NCBI GenBank assembly: GCA_050014015.1
Contig: JBEKEC010000002.1
Span: 1-64,000, forward strand
Direction of reading: 5' to 3'
Length of the DNA: 64,000 bases
Origin: PALSA-1353 sp050014015
Lineage (GTDB): Bacteria > Planctomycetota > Phycisphaerae > Tepidisphaerales > Tepidisphaeraceae
Shown here: piece by piece, positions 42,405-50,917 of the stretch
Numbering within the stretch: position 1 is the first letter of the stretch
How the letters are laid out: the number at the start of each line of letters is the position of its first letter
Made by a program: the position numbers and the translations under genes
Notes under the pieces: model-generated
What the model was told of the DNA's origin: nothing
The model's input: the letters and a program-made list of their open reading frames with translations, nothing else
The model's database searches: none

Positions 42405-42941
42405 ATGAAAGACTCGGACGTCATCATTTTGGAAGAACCCAGGCTGTCGCGGGCCGACCAGTTTTATCTGCCGCAGGTCCTCATCGGACTGGGCACGACG
42501 ATGAAGCACATGTTCAACGTCGTGGTTCGCGACAAGCACCGCGTCCTTCAGTACCCCGAGGAACGCCGCGAGGATCTCCCCGTTGAAAAGGGCGGAATGC
42601 TGCTGAAGAGCTATCGGGGCGTTCATCGGCTGAACAAGGACGAGGAAGGCCGGGTGAAATGCGTCGCCTGCTTCATGTGTTCCACGGCCTGCCCGGCGCG
42701 CTGCATTCACATCGAGGCCGCCGAAAGCCCCTGGCCCGACCGCGAGAAATATCCAGCCAAGTTCGACATCGATGAGCTTCGCTGCATCTACTGCGGTATG
42801 TGCGAAGAGGCCTGCCCCGTCGACGCCATCGAACTCAGCCACGTCTACGACATTGTCGGACTAACCCGTCAGGAAATGATTTTCGACAAAGCCAAGCTGC
42901 TCAAAATCTTCGATGAGACCGTCAAAAATGAGCCAATGTAA
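42405..42941 (+). CDS. nuoI: NADH-quinone oxidoreductase subunit I
   Basis: 178 residues. Two 4Fe-4S ferredoxin motifs: Cys86-x2-Cys89-x2-Cys92-x3-Cys96 (CVACFMCSTACP), and Cys127-x2-Cys130-x2-Cys133-x3-Cys137 (CIYCGMCEEACP). It carries electrons to the quinone site next to NuoH. nuoJ-N, which usually follow, are absent; a lipoprotein gene comes next. Confidence 0.95.
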   Translation: MKDSDVIILEEPRLSRADQFYLPQVLIGLGTTMKHMFNVVVRDKHRVLQYPEERREDLPVEKGGMLLKSYRGVHRLNKDEEGRVKCVACFMCSTACPARCIHIEAAESPWPDREKYPAKFDIDELRCIYCGMCEEACPVDAIELSHVYDIVGLTRQEMIFDKAKLLKIFDETVKNEPM

Positions 42942-43101
42942 CTACTTGTTGGATAAAAAGATGCGTTCATTTCACAATAACTGTCCTTCCGGGGCGTTCG
43001 ATAGGGTGTTGTGGATTACCCGTTAGTTCAGTTCGGTGGCGAAAGCCGATATTGGAGCTAACGATTTGATGGCGGATAACACTATTTTCCTGGAGGTTTG
43101 T

Positions 43102-43485
43102 ATGAATCGGGCATTGAACAAGGCACTGTTGGCGTCTTCGGTCGTGGCGGTGTTGGGATTCAGCGGGCTAAGCGGATGCATCATTCGCGAGGAAGCGCCG
43201 CCCCCGACCGTCACGGTTTCCCCGGCCCCGCCGCCGCCTGACGCGCCCGCCCCCGGTGAAGTGGTCGTACAGGACGCTCCGCCCCCCGTTCAGGTTGAGG
43301 TGCCGCCGCCCCAGCCCGATCCGACTTTCGTCTGGGTCGGTGGATACTGGGGCTGGTACGGCGGACGCTACGTCTGGTACCACGGCCGTTGGGGGCGACC
43401 CCCATACGGACACCGCGCTTGGATTCCCGATCGCTGGGAACGCGGCCCTCACGGCTACGTCCATGTCGCTGGCCGTTGGCGTTGA
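43102..43485 (+). CDS. YXWGXW-repeat lipoprotein
   Basis: 127 residues from ATG 43102 with GGAGG five bases upstream. Signal peptide with lipobox GLSGC (Cys about residue 25). A Pro-rich linker is followed by VWVGGYWGWYGGRYVWYHGR and WERGPHGYVHVAGRW, matching YxWxxGxW-type tandem repeats. Probably anchored in a membrane and facing the periplasm. Function unknown. Confidence 0.85.
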   Translation: MNRALNKALLASSVVAVLGFSGLSGCIIREEAPPPTVTVSPAPPPPDAPAPGEVVVQDAPPPVQVEVPPPQPDPTFVWVGGYWGWYGGRYVWYHGRWGRPPYGHRAWIPDRWERGPHGYVHVAGRWR

Positions 43486-43540
43486 TCCCGATTGACGGTT
43501 GATTCGGCGGCGCCGGGGTTTGTCAGCGCGTTAACGCTGA

Positions 43541-43849
43541 TTAAGCCCCGGCGTCGTCGGCTTGCGAATCGAGGTCGTCTTCGTCCTTGTCGAGATTGCG
43601 GGGATCGCCGGTGGGATAGTCCGCGATGTAGTTGAACACGTTGCGGACGTGTTTCACGAACTCCAATTGCTCCAGCGACCTGATCCTCTCGGTTTCGATG
43701 GTGCCTTGGACGACGCCGTCGGCCTCGTCGAAGTCGGAAACCGCCAGACCCAGGTTCCGCAGTTTGTTCGCCGCGTCCTGCGTGGTCATGCCCGGCTCAT
43801 CCACCAGCACGACCACTACGTCCGATAATTCCGCATCCTGATGTGCCAT
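43541..43849 (-). CDS. Small hypothetical protein, peptidase-inhibitor-I9-like
   Basis: 102 residues from ATG 43849. The segment VVVVLVDEPGMTTQDAANKL, then RNLGLAVSDFDEADGVVQGT and a LEQLEFVKHVRNVF, reads like the small alpha-beta ferredoxin-like fold of subtilase propeptides (I9). The C-terminus is strongly acidic (DKDEDDLDSQADDAGA). No peptidase gene is adjacent. Similarity is by pattern only. Confidence 0.6.
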   Translation of the reverse strand: MAHQDAELSDVVVVLVDEPGMTTQDAANKLRNLGLAVSDFDEADGVVQGTIETERIRSLEQLEFVKHVRNVFNYIADYPTGDPRNLDKDEDDLDSQADDAGA

Positions 43850-44162
43850 GGCGCCTTTTCCAATCAATAAGCTGAGGGATTCTAGCCGCCCGCGGCCTGC
43901 ATTGGCACTTTCAATTCTTCCCCCAAAAATGAATGAGGGATGTCTTGCAAAAAAGGCGCAATCGGGCTAACGTGCTTGACTTGGCTCGCCAGGAGCCGCC
44001 CGGAGCGAACTCCCGAACGTGGGTATGTCCGCGTCCCGGGTCTGGTTTAAAACTTCTTTTTTACCACAAGCCTCAGGGCGGCGGTGGATGTCTTGGCCAT
44101 CCAATCGCGGCAAGGGCTGCCGGCCCGTCCCAACCGGACGACCGATTGTTTTGGAGTTGCTG
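43850..44162 (+). promoter_or_regulatory. rpsB promoter and leader region
   Basis: No gene is seen. A plausible promoter is TTGCAA (43945-43950), 17 bp, TAACGT (43968-43973). The transcript would have a leader of about 180 bases. It includes a GC hairpin region around 43990-44040 and then an AT-rich run (TTTAAAACTTCTTTTTTACC), which looks like a possible attenuator. A ribosomal-protein autoregulatory leader would be expected here, but I cannot assign one. Confidence 0.4.
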
Positions 44163-45017
44163 ATGCCACAATCCCAGGCGGAAACGATTAAAGCGCTCGT
44201 GGACGCCGGCGTTCATTTCGGTCATCGCGTTTCACGATGGAATCCGAAGATGGCGCCGTACATCCACGGCAAGCGAAACATGATTCACATCATCGACGTT
44301 CGCGAGACCCTCAAGGGACTGCTGCGAGCCAGGAAGCTGATCCAGCAAACCGTCGCCGGCGGCCGCGACGTGCTGTTCGTCGGAACCAAGCGCCAGGCCC
44401 GGCACGCCATCGAGGAAGAAGCCAAGCGCTGCGGCATGCACTACGTCTCGGAGCGCTGGCTGGGAGGGACCCTGACCAATTTCCGCACGATCCGCGCTCG
44501 ACTCAACCGCCTTGAGGAACTGGAAAAACTTTGGGAGGCCGGCCCCAACGGCAAGGCGGCCATCGACTCCTATTCCAAAAAAATGACGTCCACCCTGGCG
44601 CGCGAGCGCGACAAGATCAAAGCCAATCTCGAAGGCATTCGCCGCATGGATCGGATGCCCGGGGTCATGTTCATCGTGGATACGCGCCGCGAGCACATCG
44701 CCGTCAAGGAAGCGCGCAAGCTCGGCGTCAAGACGGTCGCCCTGATCGACACGGACAGCGATCCCGACCTGATCGACCTTCCGATCCCCGGCAACGACGA
44801 CGCGATGCGGGCGATCGAGATGATATTGAAAGACCTGGCCGATGCGGTGATCGACGGCAAGACGGGTCGAGGCGAGGTGAAGGGCGAGGAGCCGCAGCAA
44901 CCCCGGCGCCGCAGCACGCGCGCCGCCTTCCGGGCCGATGAAGCGACCGAAGCCCCGCCCGCGGAACAACCCGCCCCGCCGCCCGCGGAGAACGTCCCCG
45001 CCGTCCAGCCCGCGTAG
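44163..45017 (+). CDS. rpsB: 30S ribosomal protein S2
   Basis: 284 residues from ATG 44163 (GGAG seven to eight bases upstream). VDAGVHFGHRVSRWNPKMAP, YIHGKRNMIHIIDVRETL, ERWLGGTLTNFRTI and DTDSDPDLIDLPIPGNDDAM are universal S2 motifs. The C-terminal 45 residues, rich in Pro, Ala and Glu, are an extension beyond the usual end. Upstream of tsf, as in most bacteria, but with a large repeat between them. Confidence 0.97.
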   Translation: MPQSQAETIKALVDAGVHFGHRVSRWNPKMAPYIHGKRNMIHIIDVRETLKGLLRARKLIQQTVAGGRDVLFVGTKRQARHAIEEEAKRCGMHYVSERWLGGTLTNFRTIRARLNRLEELEKLWEAGPNGKAAIDSYSKKMTSTLARERDKIKANLEGIRRMDRMPGVMFIVDTRREHIAVKEARKLGVKTVALIDTDSDPDLIDLPIPGNDDAMRAIEMILKDLADAVIDGKTGRGEVKGEEPQQPRRRSTRAAFRADEATEAPPAEQPAPPPAENVPAVQPA

Positions 45018-45038
45018 AAATGTCACCGAAAATTATTG

Positions 45039-45191
45039 CCACAGATAAAAATCAGATGGACACGGATGAACTGCATAAGAGAAGATCTCACGCAGAGGCG
45101 CAAAGGCGCAAAGAAGGAATTCTGCGCCTTAGCGCCTCTGCGTGAGCTTCTTCTTTCGATTTATCCGTGTTCATCTGATTTTTATCCGTGG
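45039..45191. repeat. Giant composite inverted repeat between rpsB and tsf
   Basis: Outer arms: 45039-45070 (CCACAGATAAAAATCAGATG and on) pairs with 45161-45191 (reverse complement nearly identical). Inner arms: CTCACGCAGAGGCGCAAAGG at 45087-45110 pairs with 45122-45145. The result is a 150-base hairpin inside a highly expressed operon. A degenerate piece occurs near 3380-3450. Confidence 0.95.
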
Positions 45192-45213
45192 CTAAACTGA
45201 TTTGGGAGAAATC

Positions 45214-46029
45214 ATGGCAGAAATCAGCGCGAAAATGGTCAACGAACTTCGCAGCAAGACGGGGCTGGGAATGATGGAGTGCAAGAAGGCCCTGTCGGAA
45301 ACGGCGGGCGACGTGCAGAAGGCCATCGACTATTTCCGCAAGAAGGGGGTCAAGACGTCCATCACCCAACGTGCCGCCACCGAGGGCCGCGTCGCCGTCG
45401 CCGTCTCGCCGGACCGCAAGCGCGGCGCCATCATCGAGATCAACTGCAACACCGATTTCACGGCTAAGAGCGATCCCGTGGCAAAAATCGCCGCGGCCGC
45501 CGCCGAAAAACTCCTGGCCAATCCCGACCTGAAACTTGGCGACGATCCGACCATCAAGGAACAACTGGTCACCGTCTCGCAGCAGACGGGCGAGAACGTG
45601 ATGATCGGCCGGTCGGCAGCGATTTCGACCGCATCCGGCGCCGTGGGCAGCTACGTTTACAGCGTCGCCGGCAAGGGCAAGAGCGCCGTTCTGGTCGCGG
45701 TGGCGGGAAAGGCGGATGACACCGTCTTTCGCGATTTGGGAGTTCAAATCGTCGCCGCCCGCCCCATCGCGCTCAGCCGCCAGGACGTTGCCGCCGAAAT
45801 CGTCGCCAGGGAAAGGGAGATCGCCGTCGAGCAGGCCAAGGCCACCGGCAAGCCGCAGGAGATCGCCGAGAAGATCGCCATTGGAAAGCTCAACGGGTTT
45901 TACGCCGAGCGCGTGCTCCTCGATCAGGAGTACGTCAATCCGGAGATATTCAAAGGCTCGGTGACGAATTACCTCAAGGCCAAGGGCGTCACCATCGAGA
46001 AATACGTGCGCATCGAGGTGGGGCAGTAA
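45214..46029 (+). CDS. tsf: Elongation factor Ts
   Basis: 271 residues from ATG 45214 with GGGAG five bases upstream. VNELRSKTGLGMMECKKALS, DYFRKKGVKTSITQRAATEG and EINCNTDFTAKSD are EF-Ts signatures. It exchanges GDP on EF-Tu. Complete length for the two-domain form. Confidence 0.97.
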   Translation: MAEISAKMVNELRSKTGLGMMECKKALSETAGDVQKAIDYFRKKGVKTSITQRAATEGRVAVAVSPDRKRGAIIEINCNTDFTAKSDPVAKIAAAAAEKLLANPDLKLGDDPTIKEQLVTVSQQTGENVMIGRSAAISTASGAVGSYVYSVAGKGKSAVLVAVAGKADDTVFRDLGVQIVAARPIALSRQDVAAEIVAREREIAVEQAKATGKPQEIAEKIAIGKLNGFYAERVLLDQEYVNPEIFKGSVTNYLKAKGVTIEKYVRIEVGQ

Positions 46030-46048
46030 AGCGAGTTGCGGGTTGCGA

Positions 46049-46084
46049 GTTGCGAGTTGAGGACAAATCATGGCAACTCGCAAC
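46049..46084 (+). terminator. Hairpin after tsf made from a tandem repeat
   Basis: GTTGCGAGTTG (46049-46059) pairs with CAACTCGCAAC (46074-46084), followed shortly by TTTT. The left arm is part of a GCGAGTT tandem array starting at 46031. Acts plausibly as the tsf terminator. Confidence 0.55.
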
Positions 46085-46129
46085 TGGCAATTTTCCCCGT
46101 ACAATCGCGGGTGATGTTCCGATGCGCGC

Positions 46130-46279
46130 GTGATCGCCGCCGAGTTGCATCCCGATTCCGGCGACGTCGATGCCGCCATCGATCAGCTTCGCCGCATGGG
46201 CTTCGAGATTCTCCGGCGGGGCCATCCTCCGACCGTCCTGGTGCAGGGGCGGCGTTCCAAATGCTCAGTTCAAAGTTGA
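46130..46279 (+). pseudogene. Short ORF whose end is supplied by a repeat
   Basis: From GTG 46130 the frame reads VIAAELHPDSGDVDAAIDQL, then RRMGFEILRRGHPPTVLVQG, which looks like real protein. It then runs into the repeat at 46269 and stops within it. At 49 residues it is either a small gene clipped by the repeat or a remnant. No family recognised. The rest of 46030-46357 is repeat DNA. Confidence 0.35.
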
Positions 46280-46336
46280 GCGTTGCATTCAATTCGGAAT
46301 TAATGCAACGCTCAACACTCAACACTCAACGTTGAA
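46269..46336. repeat. Hairpin of GTTGAGY units, short copy
   Basis: TTCAAAGTTGAGCGTTGCAT pairs with AATGCAACGCTCAACACTCA...GTTGAA. It is the same family as 29674-29763 and again lies between converging genes. Confidence 0.92.
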
Positions 46337-46357
46337 GTGAAAAAGGAACTCTGACTC

Positions 46358-46747
46358 TTACTGCTTCACCGACAGGGGCCAATTCGGGTCCATGAATATC
46401 ACCGGCTGGGGCGCGTCGGCGGAGGCGACGGTCTGCTCGAAAAGCTCCCACCGCATTTTGATCGCGGGATTGGCGGCGATGAACTGAGTCCAGGCCGCGT
46501 AATGGACGCTGAGAAACAGGGTGCGGTCGGCGACGCCGGCGGCCTGGCGTTTCAATTCCTCCAACTGCGCCGCCTGGGCCTGATTCTGCTTTTCCAGCTC
46601 CGCCACCCGGGTGGACAGCTCCGCTTTGCGGTCCTGCGCCGCCTTCAGCTCCGCCCGCATGTTCTTCAATTCGTCCCCTTTCACGTCCTGCGCGCGAATC
46701 GTTCCGGCAAACATCAGAACCGCCAGACAACCCGTTACCCATCGCAT
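46358..46747 (-). CDS. Secreted coiled-coil protein
   Basis: 129 residues, ATG 46747 with GAGG seven bases upstream. Signal peptide MRWVTGCLAVLMFAGTIRAQ, then a coiled coil (LKNMRAELKAAQDRKAELST, RVAELEKQNQAQAAQLEELK), then a compact C-terminal part (YAAWTQFIAANPAIKMRWEL). Probably periplasmic. Function unknown. Confidence 0.8.
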   Translation of the reverse strand: MRWVTGCLAVLMFAGTIRAQDVKGDELKNMRAELKAAQDRKAELSTRVAELEKQNQAQAAQLEELKRQAAGVADRTLFLSVHYAAWTQFIAANPAIKMRWELFEQTVASADAPQPVIFMDPNWPLSVKQ

Positions 46748-46870
46748 TTTGAATCCTCTTTTAGCGAAAGACCCCGACTGTAGGATCGTCTTATTTATGC
46801 CCGATCATCTTAACAGATGGGCCGCAAGCGGTCGAAAAGCGTGTATATAATGGAAAGCCGGCGGTAATCC

Positions 46871-48184
46871 ATGATCCAGTTCCCATGTCGCTGCAAACAC
46901 GTTTTCGAGTTTCCCGACGACATGGCGGGAAAACAGGTCCAGTGCCCCAATTGCCAGCTATTGGTGGATATCCCGACGATGGATGAATTGGCGCAATTAA
47001 CGCCGGACGGGACGTTTCGGGTGGACGCCCCGCCGCCCGGCCGCAGCCACGAACAATTCCAGGCGATGCTCCGCGCTTTTTCCAAGCGAAAAGTGGACGA
47101 GAACGGCGTCGAGGTCGATCTGCGGCAAACCCGCGAACAGATCGCCGCCGCGGGAACCAACGAGCCGATCGACGATTTCGAGAATTTCCCGACCTCGCCG
47201 AAATACGATCCGGAAACGGGCGAGCTGCTTCGCCCTCTCCAGGTCCGCCCCGACGACAGCATCGCGCCGCATCCTTCGCAGATTCCACTGGCCCAAACCA
47301 CTTTGAATTATGCCACGCCGGACCTTAACGCCGACTTCTCTCTTTTCCGGCCGCTGCTGGAGCTTTTGACTCCGATCAACCTTGCCGCGATGTTTTTCGT
47401 GCTGCTGGCACACCTGTTTCTGATCTTCGCGACGCTTTCGATCTATCTCGTGGTCCTGGCCATCCTCGGCTGCGGAGCCGCCCTGGTCGCCCATTACGCG
47501 AACATTGTCGAGGATGTCGGCATCGAGGAACGCGACGAGTTGCCTCGGTTCCTCCGCCAATTCAATTTCACCGATGACATCTGGTTGCCGTTCGTCCGCG
47601 TTTTCCTGGCATGCATGATTTGTTTCGGACTCGGGAGGCTGGCGGGGATCGTTGCGATGATCGAAGACTGGCCGGATCGCACCCGGTACCTCATCTCATT
47701 CAGCCTGGATTCCGTGGGCCTGGTTTTCTTTCCCGCCGTGGTGCTGACGACCGTCACCAGCGGCTCGCTTTTGAACCTGCGGCCCGATCGCGTCCTCGGC
47801 ACCATCGCCGAGATCGGACCCCGATATGCGTACCTAGTGCTGCTCTACACCGTCGCATTCCTGATTTATATCTGCGGTATTGTCACCACTCTCTGGCATG
47901 CGATGTCCGTCCTCTCCTTTGTGATAAGCCGCCACGCCATCGCTTCGCCGGCGCCCAAGTCCTGGTTTGACACTCTTGGCGCCGCTTATGAAATGCTCAT
48001 CATCGGGATCTTCCTGATGCACTATTTCGCCTGGCTTCTCGGCCTGGCCTATCGCGCCGGCCACGAAAAATTCCCCTGGGTGTATCATCAGCGCCAGCGC
48101 GTACTCCCCGGCATCAACGCTCCGCGATATTCCAAGCCTGTGCATTCTCCGCCGGCGATGCATGCGCATCCGCCGTCGGAGTGA
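46871..48184 (+). CDS. Multi-spanning membrane protein with N-terminal zinc ribbon
   Basis: 437 residues. The N-terminal CRCKHVFEFPDDMAGKQVQC then PNCQ is a rubredoxin-like zinc knuckle (Cys-x-Cys...Cys-x2-Cys) typical of planctomycete membrane proteins. It is followed by an acidic linker and six to seven membrane helices, resembling DUF4013-type proteins. Cytoplasmic zinc ribbon and membrane domain suggest a sensor or scaffold; role unknown. Confidence 0.8.
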   Translation: MIQFPCRCKHVFEFPDDMAGKQVQCPNCQLLVDIPTMDELAQLTPDGTFRVDAPPPGRSHEQFQAMLRAFSKRKVDENGVEVDLRQTREQIAAAGTNEPIDDFENFPTSPKYDPETGELLRPLQVRPDDSIAPHPSQIPLAQTTLNYATPDLNADFSLFRPLLELLTPINLAAMFFVLLAHLFLIFATLSIYLVVLAILGCGAALVAHYANIVEDVGIEERDELPRFLRQFNFTDDIWLPFVRVFLACMICFGLGRLAGIVAMIEDWPDRTRYLISFSLDSVGLVFFPAVVLTTVTSGSLLNLRPDRVLGTIAEIGPRYAYLVLLYTVAFLIYICGIVTTLWHAMSVLSFVISRHAIASPAPKSWFDTLGAAYEMLIIGIFLMHYFAWLLGLAYRAGHEKFPWVYHQRQRVLPGINAPRYSKPVHSPPAMHAHPPSE

Positions 48185-48322
48185 TTCGCGCTTGTCTTCA
48201 TCCGGGTTTTGTTGCGCTGACGGGGCTCAAAACATGGATTACCGCGAAGGCGCGAAGGGGGTCCCGGCGATTAAACGCCGGGTCCCGCGGAGTTGCGCGA
48301 GGAAATCCTTTGATGCCACACT

Positions 48323-48877
48323 CTACTTCTTGGGAATAATCTCAATTCCATTGATTTCTGGCGACTGTTGGCCGGCTTCGAATGTGATCGTCAGCTTGCC
48401 GTCTGTTACGGTGACGTTGTCGAACGTTTTGATGATCGGCTTGTCGGCGCCGCCGGCTTCTTTGAAGACGTCGAAATCCTTCAGTTGCTGGTCGCCGATC
48501 TTGACGTTGAAGACGCGCTGGCCGACGTCGGTGATGCCTTCGTAGGTTTCGCAGAAATAGAGTTTGACGATGTAGGTTCCGTTGGGAACGTCGCCGGTCC
48601 ACTTCGTCATGTCGAAGTGTTCGTTGCGATAGAAGTCGGGCATGTCGGTGTGTTCGATTTTCAGGTCGGCATCGCGGTCGGTGGTCTCGCCGGCGTCGAA
48701 GCCCTTGTCGGCCTGCCAGACGTGGCCGTGCGGGTCGGTGAACGGCTTGTCCGAGCCGGCCTTGATGCGGATGGCGCCGTCGTCGGGCTGAGTGGCCGGC
48801 GTATCGGCCGCGGCGACTTTGGCAATGAAGAGAATGACGGAAAGACACGTTCCGAAGATGGCAAAAGCTCGTTTCAT
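48323..48877 (-). CDS. Secreted malectin-domain protein
   Basis: 184 residues, signal peptide (FAIFGTCLSVILFIAKVAAA), then one malectin-like domain: IRIKAGSDKPFTDPHGHVWQ, DMPDFYRNEHFDMTKW, NGTYIVKLYFCETYEGI, VFNVKIGDQQLKDFDVFKEA and the end PEINGIEIIPK. Malectin folds bind short glucans. It is a free-standing domain without an enzyme, so perhaps a periplasmic or surface sugar-binding protein. Confidence 0.88.
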   Translation of the reverse strand: MKRAFAIFGTCLSVILFIAKVAAADTPATQPDDGAIRIKAGSDKPFTDPHGHVWQADKGFDAGETTDRDADLKIEHTDMPDFYRNEHFDMTKWTGDVPNGTYIVKLYFCETYEGITDVGQRVFNVKIGDQQLKDFDVFKEAGGADKPIIKTFDNVTVTDGKLTITFEAGQQSPEINGIEIIPKK

Positions 48878-49253
48878 CAGCGGCTCCTTTTCTTTGAAAC
48901 ACTCATTCTAAAATCGACCGACATGCCCAATGGCACCGCCTCGCGCACGCGGATGAGGGTAGACATTTGTGGTGGGAGGATCAAGTTGGCGCGAGGGACG
49001 AGATTGAGACGGGCAGGGCCATCGCATTGGAGTGTGCGGCTTGAGTTCAAAGGTTCAAGGGTTCAAGAGTTCAAGGGAAAAGACGTTCCTCTTGAACTTT
49101 TGAACCCTTGAACCTTTGAACGCCATCGCCAAGTGCGATGGCCCTGTCGAGACGGGGCGTAGTTCATTGGGCGGATACGGATATCAACGAAGGTCGCGGT
49201 TTATCCTTTCGGACAAGCGCAACAAAACACCAATGCCCAGCGGGCGCGGGGTC
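48878..49253. repeat. Nested inverted repeat in a gene-free gap
   Basis: Outer arms CAGGGCCATCGCA (49014-49026) and TGCGATGGCCCTG (49134-49146). Inside, TTCAAAGGTTCAAGGGTTCA...GGGAA pairs with TTCCTCTTGAACTTTTGAAC...TTTGAA. The inner arms are the GGTTCAAG unit found in tandem at 35873. No gene is seen in the gap. Confidence 0.9.
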
Positions 49254-49652
49254 TCATTCCTCCGGCGGGCGCAGGCGCTTGCCGGCCTCGGTCCAGGCAT
49301 CGGTGTATTTTGTCTTCGGCTCTGGCTGGCGGCCCCGTGGAAAGAAATAGCGGCCAATCCGAAAGATCAGCATCCAACTCAGGCCGAGAATCACCAAGAC
49401 CACGAACAGCATCAGAAGCGCATGTGCCGCGATCAATTTTCGGCCGCGCTCGTCGGCCCCTTTGAAAGCCGCCAATGCCTCCGGGAGATAAAACCTCGTC
49501 ACCATCACCAGCAAAATGCAAAACAACCCCAGAAACCCGACGAACGGCCAGACCGAACGGGCGCTGCGCCAGACAGGTGAACAGGTGAACAGGTGAGCAG
49601 GTGAGCGGGAGAGAAAATCCGACTCTTTGTCTTTCACCTGCTCACCTGTCAC
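49254..49652 (-). CDS. Small two-helix membrane protein, start inside a repeat
   Basis: Up to 132 residues. Two membrane helices (VWPFVGFLGLFCILLVMV; AHALLMLFVVLVILGLSWML) are followed by a basic tail. The first 25-30 residues are encoded by the tandem repeat at 49573-49665, which also supplies possible GTG starts and GGTGAG ribosome-like sites. Follows the dnaJ-like gene by 13 bp, so it may be co-transcribed. Function unknown. Confidence 0.6.
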   Translation of the reverse strand: MTGEQVKDKESDFLSRSPAHLFTCSPVWRSARSVWPFVGFLGLFCILLVMVTRFYLPEALAAFKGADERGRKLIAAHALLMLFVVLVILGLSWMLIFRIGRYFFPRGRQPEPKTKYTDAWTEAGKRLRPPEE

Positions 49653-49665
49653 CTGCTCACCTGTC
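49573..49665. repeat. Hairpin of octamer repeats (CAGGTGAR)n
   Basis: ACAGGTGAACAGGTGAACAG, then GTGAGCAGGTGAG, pairs with CACCTGCTCACCTGTCACCT...CACCTGTC (49634-49665). It covers the gap between the cbpA-like gene and the next ORF and enters that ORF. Confidence 0.92.
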
Positions 49666-50625
49666 TTACCACGCGTCTGCCCGCGGATTCATGGGATGTT
49701 TCTCGGCAATCCGCTCGATGGACTTGCGGTCCTCTTCGTCCAGGGGCTTGGGAAGGATGATCTTCGTCACCACGATCTGATCCCCCTTTTCCTCGCCACG
49801 CTGAATCCCATGGCCCTTGATGCGCAGCTTCGCGCCGCCGCTGGTCAGCGGCGGAATCGTCAGAGTCCGCCGGCCGTCGAGCGTTGGAACGTCCACCTTG
49901 GCCCCGAAAATCGCCTCGTACAAACTGATCGGACAATCGAGATACACGTCCAATCCCTCACGGCGAAAATACGCGTGCGGCGTCACCCGGGTGACGATGA
50001 ACAAATCCCCCGGCTCTCCGGCTCCGGGCTGGCCGCGCCCCTTCACCCGAACGCGGCTTCCGTCCTTCACGCCGCCGGGGATGCGAATGTCGATGGTCTC
50101 GATCTTCCCGTCGCGATTGATCTGCAAGGGCAAATGCGTCCCGCGGGCCGACTGCTCGAACGAGAGCGAGACCGGGTATTCAAGGTCCTGCCCGCGCGGC
50201 AGGGGCTGGGTGCGCGCCCGACCGCGGCCGGCCCGGCCACGGCCTGAGCCGAAGAATTGCTCGAACACGCTGCCAAAATCCCCGCCACCGAGATCGAAAT
50301 CCTCGACGCTGACCCCCGGCCCGCCTTGCCAGGATCTTCCGCCCGTTTGCTGCGCCCGCCGAAACGCGGCGAACGGATCTCCGCCCGCTCCCGGCGCCGC
50401 TCCCACGCCGGCATGCCCGAACTCATCGTAGTTCTTGCGCTTTCCCTGGTCGGACAGCACTTCGTACGCTTCCTGGGCTTCCTTGAACCGCTCGGTCGAT
50501 TTCGCGTCGTTCTTGGTGGCATCGGGATGGAACTTCCTGGCCATCTTGCGGAACGCCGCTTTGATCTCGTCCGCCGACGCCGACCGCGAAACACCCAGAA
50601 CGTCGTAATAATCCCGTTTTGCCAT
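49666..50625 (-). CDS. cbpA: CbpA-type DnaJ co-chaperone
   Basis: 319 residues from ATG 50625. J-domain at 1-70 with HPD (KFHPDATKN), then a Gly/Phe-rich linker (FGHAGVGAAPGAGGDPFAAF, GGGDFGSVFEQFFG), then two C-terminal substrate-binding domains (IRIPGGVKDGSRVRVKGRGQ, TLTIPPLTSGGAKLRIKGHG). It lacks the zinc-finger CxxCxGxG repeats, so it is CbpA/DnaJ type II rather than DnaJ. It stimulates DnaK in the cytoplasm. Confidence 0.93.
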   Translation of the reverse strand: MAKRDYYDVLGVSRSASADEIKAAFRKMARKFHPDATKNDAKSTERFKEAQEAYEVLSDQGKRKNYDEFGHAGVGAAPGAGGDPFAAFRRAQQTGGRSWQGGPGVSVEDFDLGGGDFGSVFEQFFGSGRGRAGRGRARTQPLPRGQDLEYPVSLSFEQSARGTHLPLQINRDGKIETIDIRIPGGVKDGSRVRVKGRGQPGAGEPGDLFIVTRVTPHAYFRREGLDVYLDCPISLYEAIFGAKVDVPTLDGRRTLTIPPLTSGGAKLRIKGHGIQRGEEKGDQIVVTKIILPKPLDEEDRKSIERIAEKHPMNPRADAW

Positions 50626-50718
50626 AGACGCTGGGAATCTTAGCATCGCTCAAGCCCGGCGTGAAACACTGCGCATGCGGTTAGAGGCTGTTTCAGAGCG
50701 TCCGTCGCGAGAGAGAAT

Positions 50719-50747
50719 CCCCACGGCAGCGCCGTGGGCGTTCGGGG
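50719..50747. repeat. Palindromic interspersed element, short form
   Basis: Same as the 4357 copy: CCCCACGGCAGCGCCGTGGG then CGTTCGGGG. Lies in the divergent gap between the cbpA-like gene and infA. Confidence 0.88.
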
Positions 50748-50917
50748 CAGAATTCGCGCGGGTGGGATTTGACTGGTGTACACCGACTTGCAACGTGCTT
50801 TAGCCGCCGCAGTTCGGTCCCAACGGGGCGGTAAAGGCAAAGAACCTGCGACGAAGGAATCTCGCCTTGTCCCAGCCTCGTTCATCCGTTAGCATACCCC
50901 AACTGGAGAACCGATCC

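Noticed and set aside
44019..44162. N-terminal extension of ribosomal protein S2
   Set aside because: S2 conservation begins at ATG 44163, which has a ribosome site; the upstream frame is leader DNA.
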